Below are positions 31,068 to 38,375 of a stretch of DNA of 38,588 bases, one piece after another; position 1 is the stretch's first letter; each line of letters starts with the position of its first letter. The notes beneath the pieces were generated by a model. The model saw only the letters and a program-made list of their open reading frames with translations, was not told the DNA's origin and made no database searches. Source of the stretch: JANNNX01 sp031398745 (GTDB taxonomy: Bacteria; Actinomycetota; Acidimicrobiia; Acidimicrobiales; CADCSY01); contig JANNNX010000077.1 in NCBI GenBank assembly GCA_031398745.1, positions 1 to 38,588 of the forward strand, given 5' to 3'. A program made the position numbers and the translations under genes.

Positions 31068-31517
31068 GTGGCCCGTGTGCAGCTCGCCCTGAACGTGTCC
31101 GATCTCGACGCCGCGGTCGACTTCTACTCGCGGCTCTTCCAGGTTGATCCAGCCAAGCGCCGGCCCGGCTATGCCAACTTTGCGGTGGTCGACCCTCCGC
31201 TCAAGCTCGTCCTCATCGAGGGTGACGGCGCCGGAGGGACGCTGAACCACCTGGGCGTCGAGGTGGCCGACACCGACCAGGTGGCCGCCGCGGCCGAGCG
31301 CCTGGCGGGCGCCGGCCTGCCCATCGCCCTCGAGGACCAGGTCGCGTGCTGCTACGCGGTTCAGGACAAGGTGTGGGTGTCCGGCCCGGATGCCGAGCCG
31401 TGGGAGTTCTACGCCGTACTGGCCGACGTGGAGATGCCCGATGGCCGGCTGCGGGCCACCGACACCTCGGCGAGCGGGTGCTGCAGCTCGAGCACCGCGG
31501 CCGCCGCCTGCTGCTGA
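31068..31517 (+). CDS. arsI: ArsI/CadI-family VOC metalloenzyme (C-As lyase type)
   Basis: This 149-aa protein of the vicinal-oxygen-chelate fold matches ArsI, which cleaves the C-As bond of trivalent organoarsenicals such as MAs(III), and the related CadI. Candidate iron ligands are Q5, H61 and E113, spaced as in ArsI. The vicinal cysteines C94-C95 in ACCYAVQDKVWV would bind the arsenic. The C-terminal tail has two more pairs, C138-C139 and C148-C149, in a Ser/Ala-rich stretch, perhaps a metal-delivery tail. It is first in the operon, with GGAGG upstream of the GTG, and its stop overlaps the aquaporin ATG by 1 bp. Confidence 0.88.
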   Translation: MARVQLALNVSDLDAAVDFYSRLFQVDPAKRRPGYANFAVVDPPLKLVLIEGDGAGGTLNHLGVEVADTDQVAAAAERLAGAGLPIALEDQVACCYAVQDKVWVSGPDAEPWEFYAVLADVEMPDGRLRATDTSASGCCSSSTAAAACC

Positions 31518-32254
31518 TGGGCGCGGACCGTGATCTCGCTCGTCGGGCCACCGCCGAGGCGGTCGGCACCGGGCTACTGGTGGCCGTGGTGGTGGGCTCG
31601 GGCATCTTCGCCCAGCGCCTGTCGCCCAACGACGTGGGTCTCCAGCTGCTGGAGAACTCCCTGGCCACCGCGGCCGGACTGGTGGCCATCATCCTGGCCC
31701 TCGGACCGGTCTCGGGCGCGCACCTCAACCCGGTGGTCACACTGGTCGACCGGCTGCGGGGCGGACTCGACACCACCAGCGCCCTGGCCTACGTCGGAGC
31801 CCAGGTGGTGGGCGGCGGCGCGGGGACGGTGGTCGCCAACCTGATGTTCGACCTGCCGGCGATCGAGTGGTCGACCCAGCACCGCTCCTCGGCCGGGCTC
31901 TGGCTGGGCGAGGTGGTCGCCACCTTCGGCCTGCTGGTCGTGATCCTCGGCCTGGTCCGGACCGGTCGCGGCGCGCTGGCCCCGTTCGCCGTCGGCTCCT
32001 ACATCGCGGCCGCCTACTGGTTCACCTCCTCGACGTCGTTCGCCAACCCGGCCGTCACCCTGGCCCGGACCCTCACCGACACCTTCGCCGGAATCCGCCC
32101 GTCGTCGGTCCCGGCGTTCGTGGCCGCCCAGGTCGCGGGTGGGCTGCTGGCCCTCGGCCTCACCTGGTACCTCCACCCCACCGATCGCGCCACCCCACCC
32201 GACGACCTGGTCGTTCCCCACTCCCCCGCTCACCCCCTCGCCGTCACCGAATGA
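31517..32254 (+). CDS. Aquaporin-family channel of the ars operon (AqpS-like)
   Basis: This 245-aa MIP-family channel has six membrane segments and the two half-helix motifs NPV (71-73, in GAHLNPVVTL) and NPA (177-179, in SFANPAVTLARTL). In some ars operons such a channel, AqpS, takes the place of an arsenite pump: arsenite made by ArsC leaves down its gradient. The NPV change in the first motif and the hydrophobic residue after the second NPA are consistent with a non-classical selectivity, but that is inference. It is coupled to arsI by TGATG and lies 13 nt before arsC. No ArsB or Acr3 gene is in the window. Confidence 0.88.
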   Translation: MGADRDLARRATAEAVGTGLLVAVVVGSGIFAQRLSPNDVGLQLLENSLATAAGLVAIILALGPVSGAHLNPVVTLVDRLRGGLDTTSALAYVGAQVVGGGAGTVVANLMFDLPAIEWSTQHRSSAGLWLGEVVATFGLLVVILGLVRTGRGALAPFAVGSYIAAAYWFTSSTSFANPAVTLARTLTDTFAGIRPSSVPAFVAAQVAGGLLALGLTWYLHPTDRATPPDDLVVPHSPAHPLAVTE

Positions 32255-32267
32255 CTGGAGCCCCTCC

Positions 32268-32705
32268 GTGACCGACCCCGACGCCCTCGACCAGACCGAC
32301 GACCGACCCAACGTGGTCTTCCTGTGCGTCCACAACGCCGGGCGTAGCCAGATGGCGCTGGGCTGGTTCCGCCACCTCGCCGGCGAGCGGGCAGTGGGCT
32401 GGTCGGGGGGGTCCGAACCGGCCGACCAGATCAATCCGGCGGCGGTCGCGGCCATGGCCGAAGTGGGCATCGACATCGCCGGCGAGCAGCCCCAGCGCTG
32501 GACCGAGGAGGCCCTGCGCCAGGCCGACGTGGTGATCACCATGGGCTGTGGCGACGAGTGCCCCTTCTACCCCGGCACCCGCTACGAAGACTGGGCCCTC
32601 ACCGACCCGGCGGGCATGGGGGTGGAGGCAGTGCGGCCGATCCGTGACGACATCGGCGGGCGGGTCCGGGCCCTACTGGCCGACCTGGGTGTGACCCCGG
32701 TCTGA
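32268..32705 (+). CDS. arsC: Arsenate reductase ArsC (low-molecular-weight phosphatase type)
   Basis: This 145-aa enzyme reduces arsenate to arsenite. The phosphatase-type loop CVHNAGRS starts with the nucleophile C20 and ends with R26; C94 and C98 in MGCGDECPF would form the redox relay with C20, as in thioredoxin-linked ArsC; the aspartate of DPAG (near residue 109) is the general acid. Mycothiol-linked versions are known in actinobacteria, and with mycothiol genes near by the electron donor is not settled. The GTG start lies 13 nt after the channel gene, and the operon is controlled from the arsR-arsI intergenic region. Confidence 0.93.
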   Translation: MTDPDALDQTDDRPNVVFLCVHNAGRSQMALGWFRHLAGERAVGWSGGSEPADQINPAAVAAMAEVGIDIAGEQPQRWTEEALRQADVVITMGCGDECPFYPGTRYEDWALTDPAGMGVEAVRPIRDDIGGRVRALLADLGVTPV

Positions 32706-32736
32706 GACCCGCCAGTGGGGCCGCCGGACCAGGCGG

Positions 32737-33099
32737 TCAGCCGGCCGCCTGGGCCTCGGCGGCCGGAGCGGCAGTGTCGCCCAGCAGCTCCTCGTCGGTC
32801 GGCGGGAGCACACCGTCGACGTAGTGGAGGAAGAGGCCCTCGACGACCTCCAGCAGCCCCTCGCCGGTCGACCCGTCGGTCAGGTCGGCGGTGACCACGT
32901 TGGAGAAGATGTGCACCCCTTCGACCTCGCCGGTGGCCAGGAGGCGCCGGGCCAGCTCGTCGGGCGGCCGGATCCCGGTGACCTCGCCGCCCCGCCGGTA
33001 GCGCTCGTGGCCCATGCCGGTGAGGCTGCGGTTGAGCTCGAAGCGGACGATGCCCGGGCGCGACGTCGGCTTCTCGGTGGCGGTGATCGGCTGGCCCAT
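32737..33099 (-). CDS. Small conserved protein, Nfu/NifU-N-terminal-like
   Basis: This 120-aa protein begins with VRFELNRSLTGMGHERY and has VEGVHIFSNVVTADLTDG, a pattern like the N-terminal domain of Nfu/NifU scaffold proteins, in which a genome-wide conserved 'F.......G..G.V......SN..TV' layout is seen. The cysteine-bearing C-terminal domain is absent, so it would not carry an Fe-S cluster itself. The C-terminal 30 residues are Ala/Glu-rich. The ATG has a -10 TAGCAT 9 nt upstream. Function unknown; an assembly or regulatory partner is one possibility. Confidence 0.7.
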   Translation of the reverse strand: MGQPITATEKPTSRPGIVRFELNRSLTGMGHERYRRGGEVTGIRPPDELARRLLATGEVEGVHIFSNVVTADLTDGSTGEGLLEVVEGLFLHYVDGVLPPTDEELLGDTAAPAAEAQAAG

Positions 33100-33108
33100 G
33101 GGTCGGCG

Positions 33109-33114
33109 ATGCTA
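33109..33114 (-). promoter_or_regulatory. -10 element, leaderless start of the Nfu-N-like gene
   Basis: TAGCAT on the minus strand ends 9 nt before the ATG at 33099. Confidence 0.45.
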
Positions 33115-33182
33115 CCGACCCCCACCGCAACCGACCGGGCCGAGCGCCGGTCGACCCCGCCGAGGTGCTCCACGCCGGTGGG

Positions 33183-33188
33183 TACGCT
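33183..33188 (+). promoter_or_regulatory. -10 element, leaderless start of the AI-2E transporter gene
   Basis: TACGCT is followed by CGCCGGCCA and the GTG at 33198. Confidence 0.55.
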
Positions 33189-33197
33189 CGCCGGCCA

Positions 33198-34328
33198 GTG
33201 GCGACCGAACCCGGACCGATCCCCAGCGACCGCGAGTCCCCGCTGCTACTGCCCGAGCAACGCACGCCGGTGCCGTGGCGGACGATCCTGGCCACCGTCG
33301 GTGTCGTGGTCGTCACCTACTTCCTGCTCCTCTTCGTCCGCAACGAGAGCCGGGTCCTCATCCGCATCGTGGTCGCCGGCTTCTTCGCGGTGGTCCTGTC
33401 CCCGGCGGTGGACGCCCTCGATCGGCGAGTGCACCGGCGGGCCCTGTCGACCAGCCTCGTCTTCCTCACCTGCTTCGGGGTGCTGGCCCTCCTGATCTAC
33501 GTGTTCGTCACCCCGATCGTCGACCAGGCCGACAACCTGGTGGAGAGCCTCCCGGAGCTGGTCGACGACGCCCAGGCGGGCCGAGGACCGGTGGGCGAGC
33601 TGGTCGACCGCTACGACCTGGACCGCTGGGTGAACGACAACCAGGAGCGCCTCCAGGGGTACGTGAGCGACCTCAGCACCCCGGCGCTCAATGCCGCTCG
33701 CTCGGTCTTCAACGGCCTGATCGCCTTCCTCACCGTCTCGGTGCTGGCCTTCCTCATGGTGCTGCGCGGGCCCCAGATCTGCGCCAGCGCCCTCGTCCTG
33801 ATCCCCCGGCGGCATCGGGAGCGGGTCGGGCTCATGTCGGTCGAGGCCAGCCGGGCAGTCAGCGGCTATGTGGCCGGCAACCTGGTCATCAGCATCGTCG
33901 CCGGGCTCGCCACCTACGCCTTGCTGCTCGTCCTCGGCGTCCCCTACGCCAGCGTCATCGCCCTGTGGGTGGCCTTCGCCGACATCATCCCGCTGGTGGG
34001 GGCAACCCTCGGCGCCATCCCGACCGTCGGCTTGGCCTTCCTGCACTCACCGGCCGCGGGGGTGGCGGCGCTGATCTTCTACATCGTCTACCAGCAGTTC
34101 GAGAACCACGTGCTGCAGCCGGCGGTCATGTCCCGGACGGTCGCCGTCAGCCCGCTGATGGTCATTGTCAGCGTCTTGATCGGCGTCGAGCTCCTCGGCT
34201 TCCTCGGCGCGCTGCTGGCGATCCCGGCGGCCGGCGTGCTCTCGGTGGTGGTCCGCACCCTCTTGCACGAGCGTCAGGTCCGAGCCCCGCGGGTGGTCGA
34301 AGGAGCACCCGCCGACAGTCCCGACTAA
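33198..34328 (+). CDS. AI-2E family (PerM/YdiK-type) transporter
   Basis: This 376-aa polytopic protein belongs to the AI-2E/PerM family, whose members export small molecules, ions or act in osmotic and pH stress; the substrate differs by member. After a 30-residue soluble N-terminus there are about eight membrane segments in the family order, including the conserved WVAFADIIPLVGATLGAIP and YQQFENHVLQPAVMSR. The GTG is chosen because a -10 TACGCT lies 9 nt upstream; an ATG at 33165 would add 11 residues. Its stop overlaps the stop of the next, convergent gene by 4 bp. Confidence 0.9.
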   Translation: MATEPGPIPSDRESPLLLPEQRTPVPWRTILATVGVVVVTYFLLLFVRNESRVLIRIVVAGFFAVVLSPAVDALDRRVHRRALSTSLVFLTCFGVLALLIYVFVTPIVDQADNLVESLPELVDDAQAGRGPVGELVDRYDLDRWVNDNQERLQGYVSDLSTPALNAARSVFNGLIAFLTVSVLAFLMVLRGPQICASALVLIPRRHRERVGLMSVEASRAVSGYVAGNLVISIVAGLATYALLLVLGVPYASVIALWVAFADIIPLVGATLGAIPTVGLAFLHSPAAGVAALIFYIVYQQFENHVLQPAVMSRTVAVSPLMVIVSVLIGVELLGFLGALLAIPAAGVLSVVVRTLLHERQVRAPRVVEGAPADSPD

Positions 34329-34705
34329 GCGCGAGAGGCTCCGGTTGCCACCGAGGGGCGGCCACCGACCGAGCGCCAGGCCAGCGCCACCAGGCCGATC
34401 GACACCACGGCCAGGCCGACGTGGACCACGGTGAAGCCGACGGCGTGGTCGGCCAGCACGATCGACGGGACCCGCACGACCCACACCAGCGCGGTCGCCA
34501 CGCTCAGAGCGAGGAGCGGCCGCCGCACCTCACCGCGCCGGACGGCGGTGACGCCGAGCCACCCGGCCAGCGCCACCATGGCGCCGGCGGTCAGCAGGGT
34601 GGCCGCCTGGGCCGAGCCCGAGAGCGATCGGTCGTCGAGGGCATTGCTGATGCGGGTGCCCCACACGAAGGCCGTCCAGCCCACGAGCAGCAGAGCGGCG
34701 ACCAC
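34325..34705 (-). CDS. 126-aa four-helix membrane protein, unknown
   Basis: This 126-aa protein has about four membrane segments: near residues 2-16, 32-50, 64-85 and 95-113, with short loops and a polar C-terminus. No family is recognised. The GTG at 34705 is chosen from the -10 TACGGT 6 nt upstream; an open frame extends much further upstream but only opposite or within rnhB. It lies 41 bp downstream of rnhB on the same strand yet appears to have its own promoter. The last 4 bp overlap the AI-2E transporter gene in convergent orientation. Confidence 0.72.
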   Translation of the reverse strand: MVAALLLVGWTAFVWGTRISNALDDRSLSGSAQAATLLTAGAMVALAGWLGVTAVRRGEVRRPLLALSVATALVWVVRVPSIVLADHAVGFTVVHVGLAVVSIGLVALAWRSVGGRPSVATGASRA

Positions 34706-34711
34706 CGACCG

Positions 34712-34717
34712 ACCGTA
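34712..34717 (-). promoter_or_regulatory. -10 element, leaderless start of the 126-aa membrane protein
   Basis: TACGGT on the minus strand is followed by CGGTCG and the GTG at 34705. Confidence 0.5.
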
Positions 34718-34746
34718 CCCGGCGCTTCGGCGACGGCGCCGGTCGG

Positions 34747-35457
34747 TCAGTCGTCGAAGAGGCGGGCCGGCTCGGCGGCCGGAGGTCGGTGCAGCGCCGT
34801 CCACGGGAGCCCGTCGACGAAGGCCCAGGTGCGGCGGTGGATCGACGTGGGGCCCCAGGCGGCCAGCGCCGCCTTGTGCCGGGGGCAGGGGTAGCCCTTG
34901 TTGATCTCGAAGTCGTAGCCCGGGAAGTAGTCGGCCTGGCCCCGCATGAGCCGATCGCGGGTGACCTTGGCCAGGATCGACGCCGCCGCGATCGACAAGC
35001 ACCGGGCATCGCCCTTGACCAGCCGCTCGACCCGCCCCACCCCGACGAAGTCCCAATTGCCGTCGATGAGGACATGGGCCGGCTCGACCCCGAGCGCGTC
35101 GAGGGCCCGACGGGCCGCCAGGCGCTGAGCGGCCGACATGCCCAGCGCGTCGCACTCGGCAGGGCTGGCGTGGCCGACCGCCCAGGCGTCGCACCAGCCG
35201 GCGATGCGGGTGAAGAGGCCCTCGCGCTCGGGCTCGGTCAGCGCCTTGGAGTCGCGGACCTTGTAGACCCGCCGGGTCTGGGGCAGCACGGCCATGCCCA
35301 CCGAGATCGGGCCGGCCCACGATCCCCGGCCGACCTCGTCGACCCCGACCACCACCCCATCGCCTCGGCGCCACAGTCGCCGTTCGACCTCGAGGGACGG
35401 CGCCGCCCGCTTCAGCGCCTGACGCAACGGCGCGGCCGTGGTCCCGGCGGCGGTCAC
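34747..35457 (-). CDS. rnhB: Ribonuclease HII
   Basis: RNase HII removes single ribonucleotides and RNA-DNA hybrids from DNA. The 236-aa protein has the catalytic acidic residues in VGVDEVGRGSWAGP (D and E), then VRDSKALTEPER, VLIDGNWDF with the third aspartate, and ARCLSIAAASILAKVTRDRL, all in the type 2 order. A C-terminal PRHKAALAAWGPTSIHRRTW is the usual end. The GTG start overlaps the stop of the RpiB-like gene by 4 bp (GTGA), giving an operon gpsA-rpiB-like-rnhB. It has a slightly longer N-terminus than many homologues. Confidence 0.95.
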   Translation of the reverse strand: MTAAGTTAAPLRQALKRAAPSLEVERRLWRRGDGVVVGVDEVGRGSWAGPISVGMAVLPQTRRVYKVRDSKALTEPEREGLFTRIAGWCDAWAVGHASPAECDALGMSAAQRLAARRALDALGVEPAHVLIDGNWDFVGVGRVERLVKGDARCLSIAAASILAKVTRDRLMRGQADYFPGYDFEINKGYPCPRHKAALAAWGPTSIHRRTWAFVDGLPWTALHRPPAAEPARLFDD

Positions 35458-35855
35458 CGCGCCGCCGGGACCAACACGTCGGCGTCGGGCGGGGTGGCGA
35501 GGAAGGCGTCGACGATCTCGACGCCCACCGCGGCTGTCGTCAGGCGCAGCGAGAGGGCGAGGACGTTGGCGTCGTTCCACCGTCGGGCACCGACCGCGGT
35601 GGGGGCATCGGTACACAGGGCAGCCCGGACACCCGCGACCTTGTTGGCCGCGATCGAGACCCCGGTCCCGGTCCAGCACCAGACGAGACCCCGATCGGCC
35701 CGGCCGGCCGCGACCGCCTCCCCGACCCGTCGACCGACCTCGGGCCAGGGGTCGCCGTCGGCCACCACCACCACGTCGTGCCCGGCCGCTCGGAGGTGCT
35801 CAGCGACCGTTTCCGGGACGGGCCCGGCCTCGTCGGTGCCGACCGCGATCCTCAC
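35454..35855 (-). CDS. RpiB/LacAB-family sugar-phosphate isomerase-like protein
   Basis: This 133-aa protein has the RpiB fold: MRIAVGTDEAGPVPE at the N-terminus, VWCWTGTGVSIAANKVAGVRAAL with the catalytic-type cysteine and the phosphate loop, and RRWNDANVLALSLR. Ribose-5-phosphate isomerase B has DH and HND at the first and last sites; here these are DE and WND, and the C-terminal arginine-bearing part is short. The same subtype (CWTGTG, RRWN) is, as I recall, common in actinobacteria beside a normal RpiB, so the substrate may not be ribose 5-phosphate. The GTG start is 17 bp after gpsA. Confidence 0.82.
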   Translation of the reverse strand: MRIAVGTDEAGPVPETVAEHLRAAGHDVVVVADGDPWPEVGRRVGEAVAAGRADRGLVWCWTGTGVSIAANKVAGVRAALCTDAPTAVGARRWNDANVLALSLRLTTAAVGVEIVDAFLATPPDADVLVPAAR

Positions 35856-35871
35856 CAGGCGGCGCTCCCGC

Positions 35872-36879
35872 TCACGACCGCAACCCGTGGAGCTCGTCGC
35901 CGGCGTGGCGGGCCAACATCACGGCCAGCGCCTCGGACGGCGAGCGGGTGCCCTGGCACACCGCATCGACCTGCTCGGCGATCGGCACCTCGACCCCGAG
36001 CTCGGCGGCCAGCTCGACGATCACGGTCGAGGTCCGGACCCCTTCGGCGACCATCTGCGTCTCGGCCAGCACTTCGTCGAGCGGTCGGCCACGACCGAGC
36101 TGCTCGCCGACCCACCGGTTGCGGCTGTGGGGGCTGGTGCAGGTGGCCACCAGATCGCCGACCCCGGCCAGCCCACTGAAGGTCAGTGGGGAGCCGCCCA
36201 GGGCCACCCCCAGCCGGGTGAGCTCGGCCAGACCCCGGGTGACCAGCGCCGCCTTGGCGTTGTCGCCGAAGCCCATGCCGTCGCCCATGCCCGCCGCCAG
36301 GGCGATGACGTTCTTGGCCGCCCCCGCCACCTCGCACCCGATGACGTCGTCGTTGGTGTACACCCGCAACGTCCCGGCCGTGCACAGCGCCTGGAGATCG
36401 GCCCCCACCCCGGCGTCGCTCGACGCCAAGACGGACGCCGCCGGGTGGCCGTCGACGATCTCGCTCGAGAGGTTCGGACCGGTGAGCACCGCGCAGGGAC
36501 TGGTCGGGACCACCTCGGCCACGATCTCGCTCATGCGCCGGCGGGTCCCCTCCTCCAGCCCCTTGGTGAGGCTGATGACCGGCACGCCCTCGGCGAGGGA
36601 GGCGGCGGCCTCGCTCAGCACCGCCCGAAACCCGTGCGACGGCACCGCCATCACCACCACCTCGGCCGGGCCCACCACCTCGGCCAGGACCGACGACGCC
36701 TGGAGCCGTGCCGGCAGTGCCACCCGCGGCAAGTAGGTCGGGTTGGTGCCTCCGGTCCGGATGGCCTCGGCCACCTCCGGGCGGCGGGCCCAGAGCAGGA
36801 CGTCGGCGTGGGTGGCCAGCAAGGAGCCCAGCGCGGTGCCCCACGAGCCCGCCCCGATGACCGCCACCGTGGTCGCCAT
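35872..36879 (-). CDS. gpsA: Glycerol-3-phosphate dehydrogenase [NAD(P)+] GpsA
   Basis: GpsA makes sn-glycerol 3-phosphate from dihydroxyacetone phosphate for phospholipid synthesis. The 335-aa protein starts with the NAD-binding motif VIGAGSWGTALG, has VLTGPNLSSEI, the catalytic-region lysine in VAGAAKNVIALAAGMGDGMG, the block NAKAALVTRGLAEL and a C-terminal domain ending in the usual VEVPIAEQV. Length and motif order are typical. A -10 TAGGGT lies 6 nt before the ATG, and cofC is divergent 60 bp away. It is first in the operon with the RpiB-like gene and rnhB. Confidence 0.96.
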   Translation of the reverse strand: MATTVAVIGAGSWGTALGSLLATHADVLLWARRPEVAEAIRTGGTNPTYLPRVALPARLQASSVLAEVVGPAEVVVMAVPSHGFRAVLSEAAASLAEGVPVISLTKGLEEGTRRRMSEIVAEVVPTSPCAVLTGPNLSSEIVDGHPAASVLASSDAGVGADLQALCTAGTLRVYTNDDVIGCEVAGAAKNVIALAAGMGDGMGFGDNAKAALVTRGLAELTRLGVALGGSPLTFSGLAGVGDLVATCTSPHSRNRWVGEQLGRGRPLDEVLAETQMVAEGVRTSTVIVELAAELGVEVPIAEQVDAVCQGTRSPSEALAVMLARHAGDELHGLRS

Positions 36880-36885
36880 CGCGGC

Positions 36886-36891
36886 ACCCTA
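36886..36891 (-). promoter_or_regulatory. -10 element, leaderless start of gpsA
   Basis: TAGGGT on the minus strand is followed by GCCGCG and the ATG at 36879. Confidence 0.55.
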
Positions 36892-36924
36892 CCGGCCCCT
36901 CGGGATCGCCCCGGGCGGCCCCCG

Positions 36925-36930
36925 TACACT
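36925..36930 (+). promoter_or_regulatory. -10 element, leaderless start of cofC
   Basis: TACACT is followed by GCCGAGCGC and the ATG at 36940. The two divergent -10 elements of gpsA and cofC are only 33 bp apart. Confidence 0.55.
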
Positions 36931-36939
36931 GCCGAGCGC

Positions 36940-37575
36940 ATGGAACCGCGCCCCCCGTCGGCCCGCCGGGGCGTCCCCCACGCGGCCGTGCTCATCCCGG
37001 TGAAGGCGTTCTCGCAGGCCAAGGTTCGCCTGGCGCCCCGGCTCGACGCCCCGACGCGGGCCCGGCTGGCCCGGACGATGGCGGATCGGGTGGTGGCCGC
37101 GGCCGAGCCGCTGCCGGTCGTCGTCGTCTGCGACGACGACGACGTCGCCGAATGGGCGGGTGACGCCGGCGCGGCGGTGGTGTGGACGCCGGGACTCGGC
37201 CTCGACGGCGCCGTCGCCCGGGGGGTGGCGCACCTGGCCGAGCGGGGCGTAGCCAGGGTGGTGGTGGCCCATGCCGATCTCCCGTTGGCCCACGACCTGG
37301 CCGAGTTCGCCGAACCGGGCCGCGCCGAGGTGGTGCTGGTGCCCGACCGCCACGGCGACGGGACCAACGTGCTCGTGGTCGACACCGGTGCCGGCTTTCG
37401 CTTCGCCTACGGACCGGCGTCCTTCACCCGGCACCAGGCCGAGGCGGCGCGCCTGGGCCTGAGCGTGGAGCTCTGCCCCGACGCCGACCTGGGCTGGGAT
37501 GTCGACCTGCCCGACGACCTCTCGGCGGTGGTCGACCTGACCGCCGCCGCGCTCGACCCGGGTACCCGGCCGTGA
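36940..37575 (+). CDS. cofC: Phospholactate/PEP guanylyltransferase CofC (FbiD)
   Basis: CofC (FbiD) activates 2-phospholactate or phosphoenolpyruvate with GTP for coenzyme F420 biosynthesis. The 211-aa protein has the nucleotidyltransferase N-terminus LIPVKAFSQAKVRLAPRL, the VVVVCDDDDVAEWAGDAG segment, VVVAHADLPLAHDL with the metal aspartate, and VLVPDRHGDGTNVLVV, then FRFAYGPASFTRHQ, all typical of CofC. It supports F420 use by the two LLM proteins and the PPOX-fold protein of this window. Its stop overlaps the GTG of the PIG-L deacetylase gene by 4 bp, so the two are coupled. Confidence 0.93.
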   Translation: MEPRPPSARRGVPHAAVLIPVKAFSQAKVRLAPRLDAPTRARLARTMADRVVAAAEPLPVVVVCDDDDVAEWAGDAGAAVVWTPGLGLDGAVARGVAHLAERGVARVVVAHADLPLAHDLAEFAEPGRAEVVLVPDRHGDGTNVLVVDTGAGFRFAYGPASFTRHQAEAARLGLSVELCPDADLGWDVDLPDDLSAVVDLTAAALDPGTRP

Positions 37576-38303
37576 GCATCTCGGTCGACCTCCCGGTCCC
37601 GGCCGTGGCCCTGGCCATCGCCGCCCACCCCGACGACGTCGAGTTCGGTTGTGGCGCCACCCTGGCCAAGTGGGCGGCGGCCGGCTGCATCGTGCACCAC
37701 CTGGTGTGCACCGACGGGTCGAAGGGCTCCTGGGACCCCGAGGAGGACACGGCCCGCCTGGTGGTCACCCGCCAAGGCGAGCAACGCGCCGCGGCCGCCG
37801 CCCTCGGCGCCACCGGTGAGTGCGTCTTTCTCGGCTGGCCTGACGGCGAGCTCGAGTCGGGTCTCCGCCAGCGCTGGGAGATCGCCTACTGGATCCGGCG
37901 CCTCCGCCCGACGGTGGTGCTCGGCCACGACCCGTGGAAGCGGTGGCGGCTCCACCCCGACCACCGCAACGCCGGGTTCCTGGCCGTCGACGGCGTGGTC
38001 GCGGCTCGCGACCCCCACTTCTTCCCCGAGCAGCAGCTCCCCCCGCACCGCCCGAACGAGCTGCTGCTGTGGGAGGCCGACGAGGTCGACCACGTCGAGG
38101 ACGTCGCCGGCCACGTCGACACCAAGGTCGCGGCGCTGCTCGAGCACCGGAGCCAGTTCGTCACCACCCACGCCATCGACGACGAGAGCGACACCGACCA
38201 GCGGGAGGCCTTCGACCGGCGGATCCGCGAGCGCCTGGCCGAGCTGGGCGCCTCGGCGGGAGTCGCCCAGGGCGAGGGCTTCAAGCGCATCGATCGACTC
38301 TGA
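37572..38303 (+). CDS. PIG-L/LmbE-family deacetylase
   Basis: This 243-aa zinc-dependent deacetylase removes an acetyl group from a GlcNAc-type substrate. The zinc motif AHPDDVEFGCG is at residues 18-28 and the later histidines are in HPDHRNAG. The blocks VCTDGSKGSWDP and FLGWPDGEL match bacterial PIG-L proteins. It differs from Mca, also in this window, in lacking the Mca-specific inserts. Substrate unknown; MshB-type deacetylation of GlcNAc-Ins in mycothiol synthesis is one candidate but not the best match. The GTG start overlaps the cofC stop (GTGA), which pairs it with F420 synthesis by position only. Confidence 0.88.
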   Translation: MSISVDLPVPAVALAIAAHPDDVEFGCGATLAKWAAAGCIVHHLVCTDGSKGSWDPEEDTARLVVTRQGEQRAAAAALGATGECVFLGWPDGELESGLRQRWEIAYWIRRLRPTVVLGHDPWKRWRLHPDHRNAGFLAVDGVVAARDPHFFPEQQLPPHRPNELLLWEADEVDHVEDVAGHVDTKVAALLEHRSQFVTTHAIDDESDTDQREAFDRRIRERLAELGASAGVAQGEGFKRIDRL

Positions 38304-38340
38304 CCGCCAGCTGTCGGCCCTCTCCGCCCGAGTGTGACGT

Positions 38341-38369
38341 TTGACACATAAAGGCCCGCCGACCAATAT
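38341..38369 (+). promoter_or_regulatory. Candidate promoter with consensus -35 at the right end
   Basis: TTGACA (38341-38346) lies 17 bp upstream of CAATAT (38364-38369). No start codon with a ribosome-binding site follows closely, so it may drive an RNA, or a gene beyond the contig end. Confidence 0.4.
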
Positions 38370-38375
38370 GTAAGA

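Noticed and set aside
34789..37575. A very long plus-strand open frame (928 codons) that runs opposite rnhB, the RpiB-like gene and gpsA and into cofC.
   Set aside because: Only its last part, from 36940, is a real gene (cofC). The rest is a shadow of minus-strand genes with clear families; long antisense frames are expected at this G+C.
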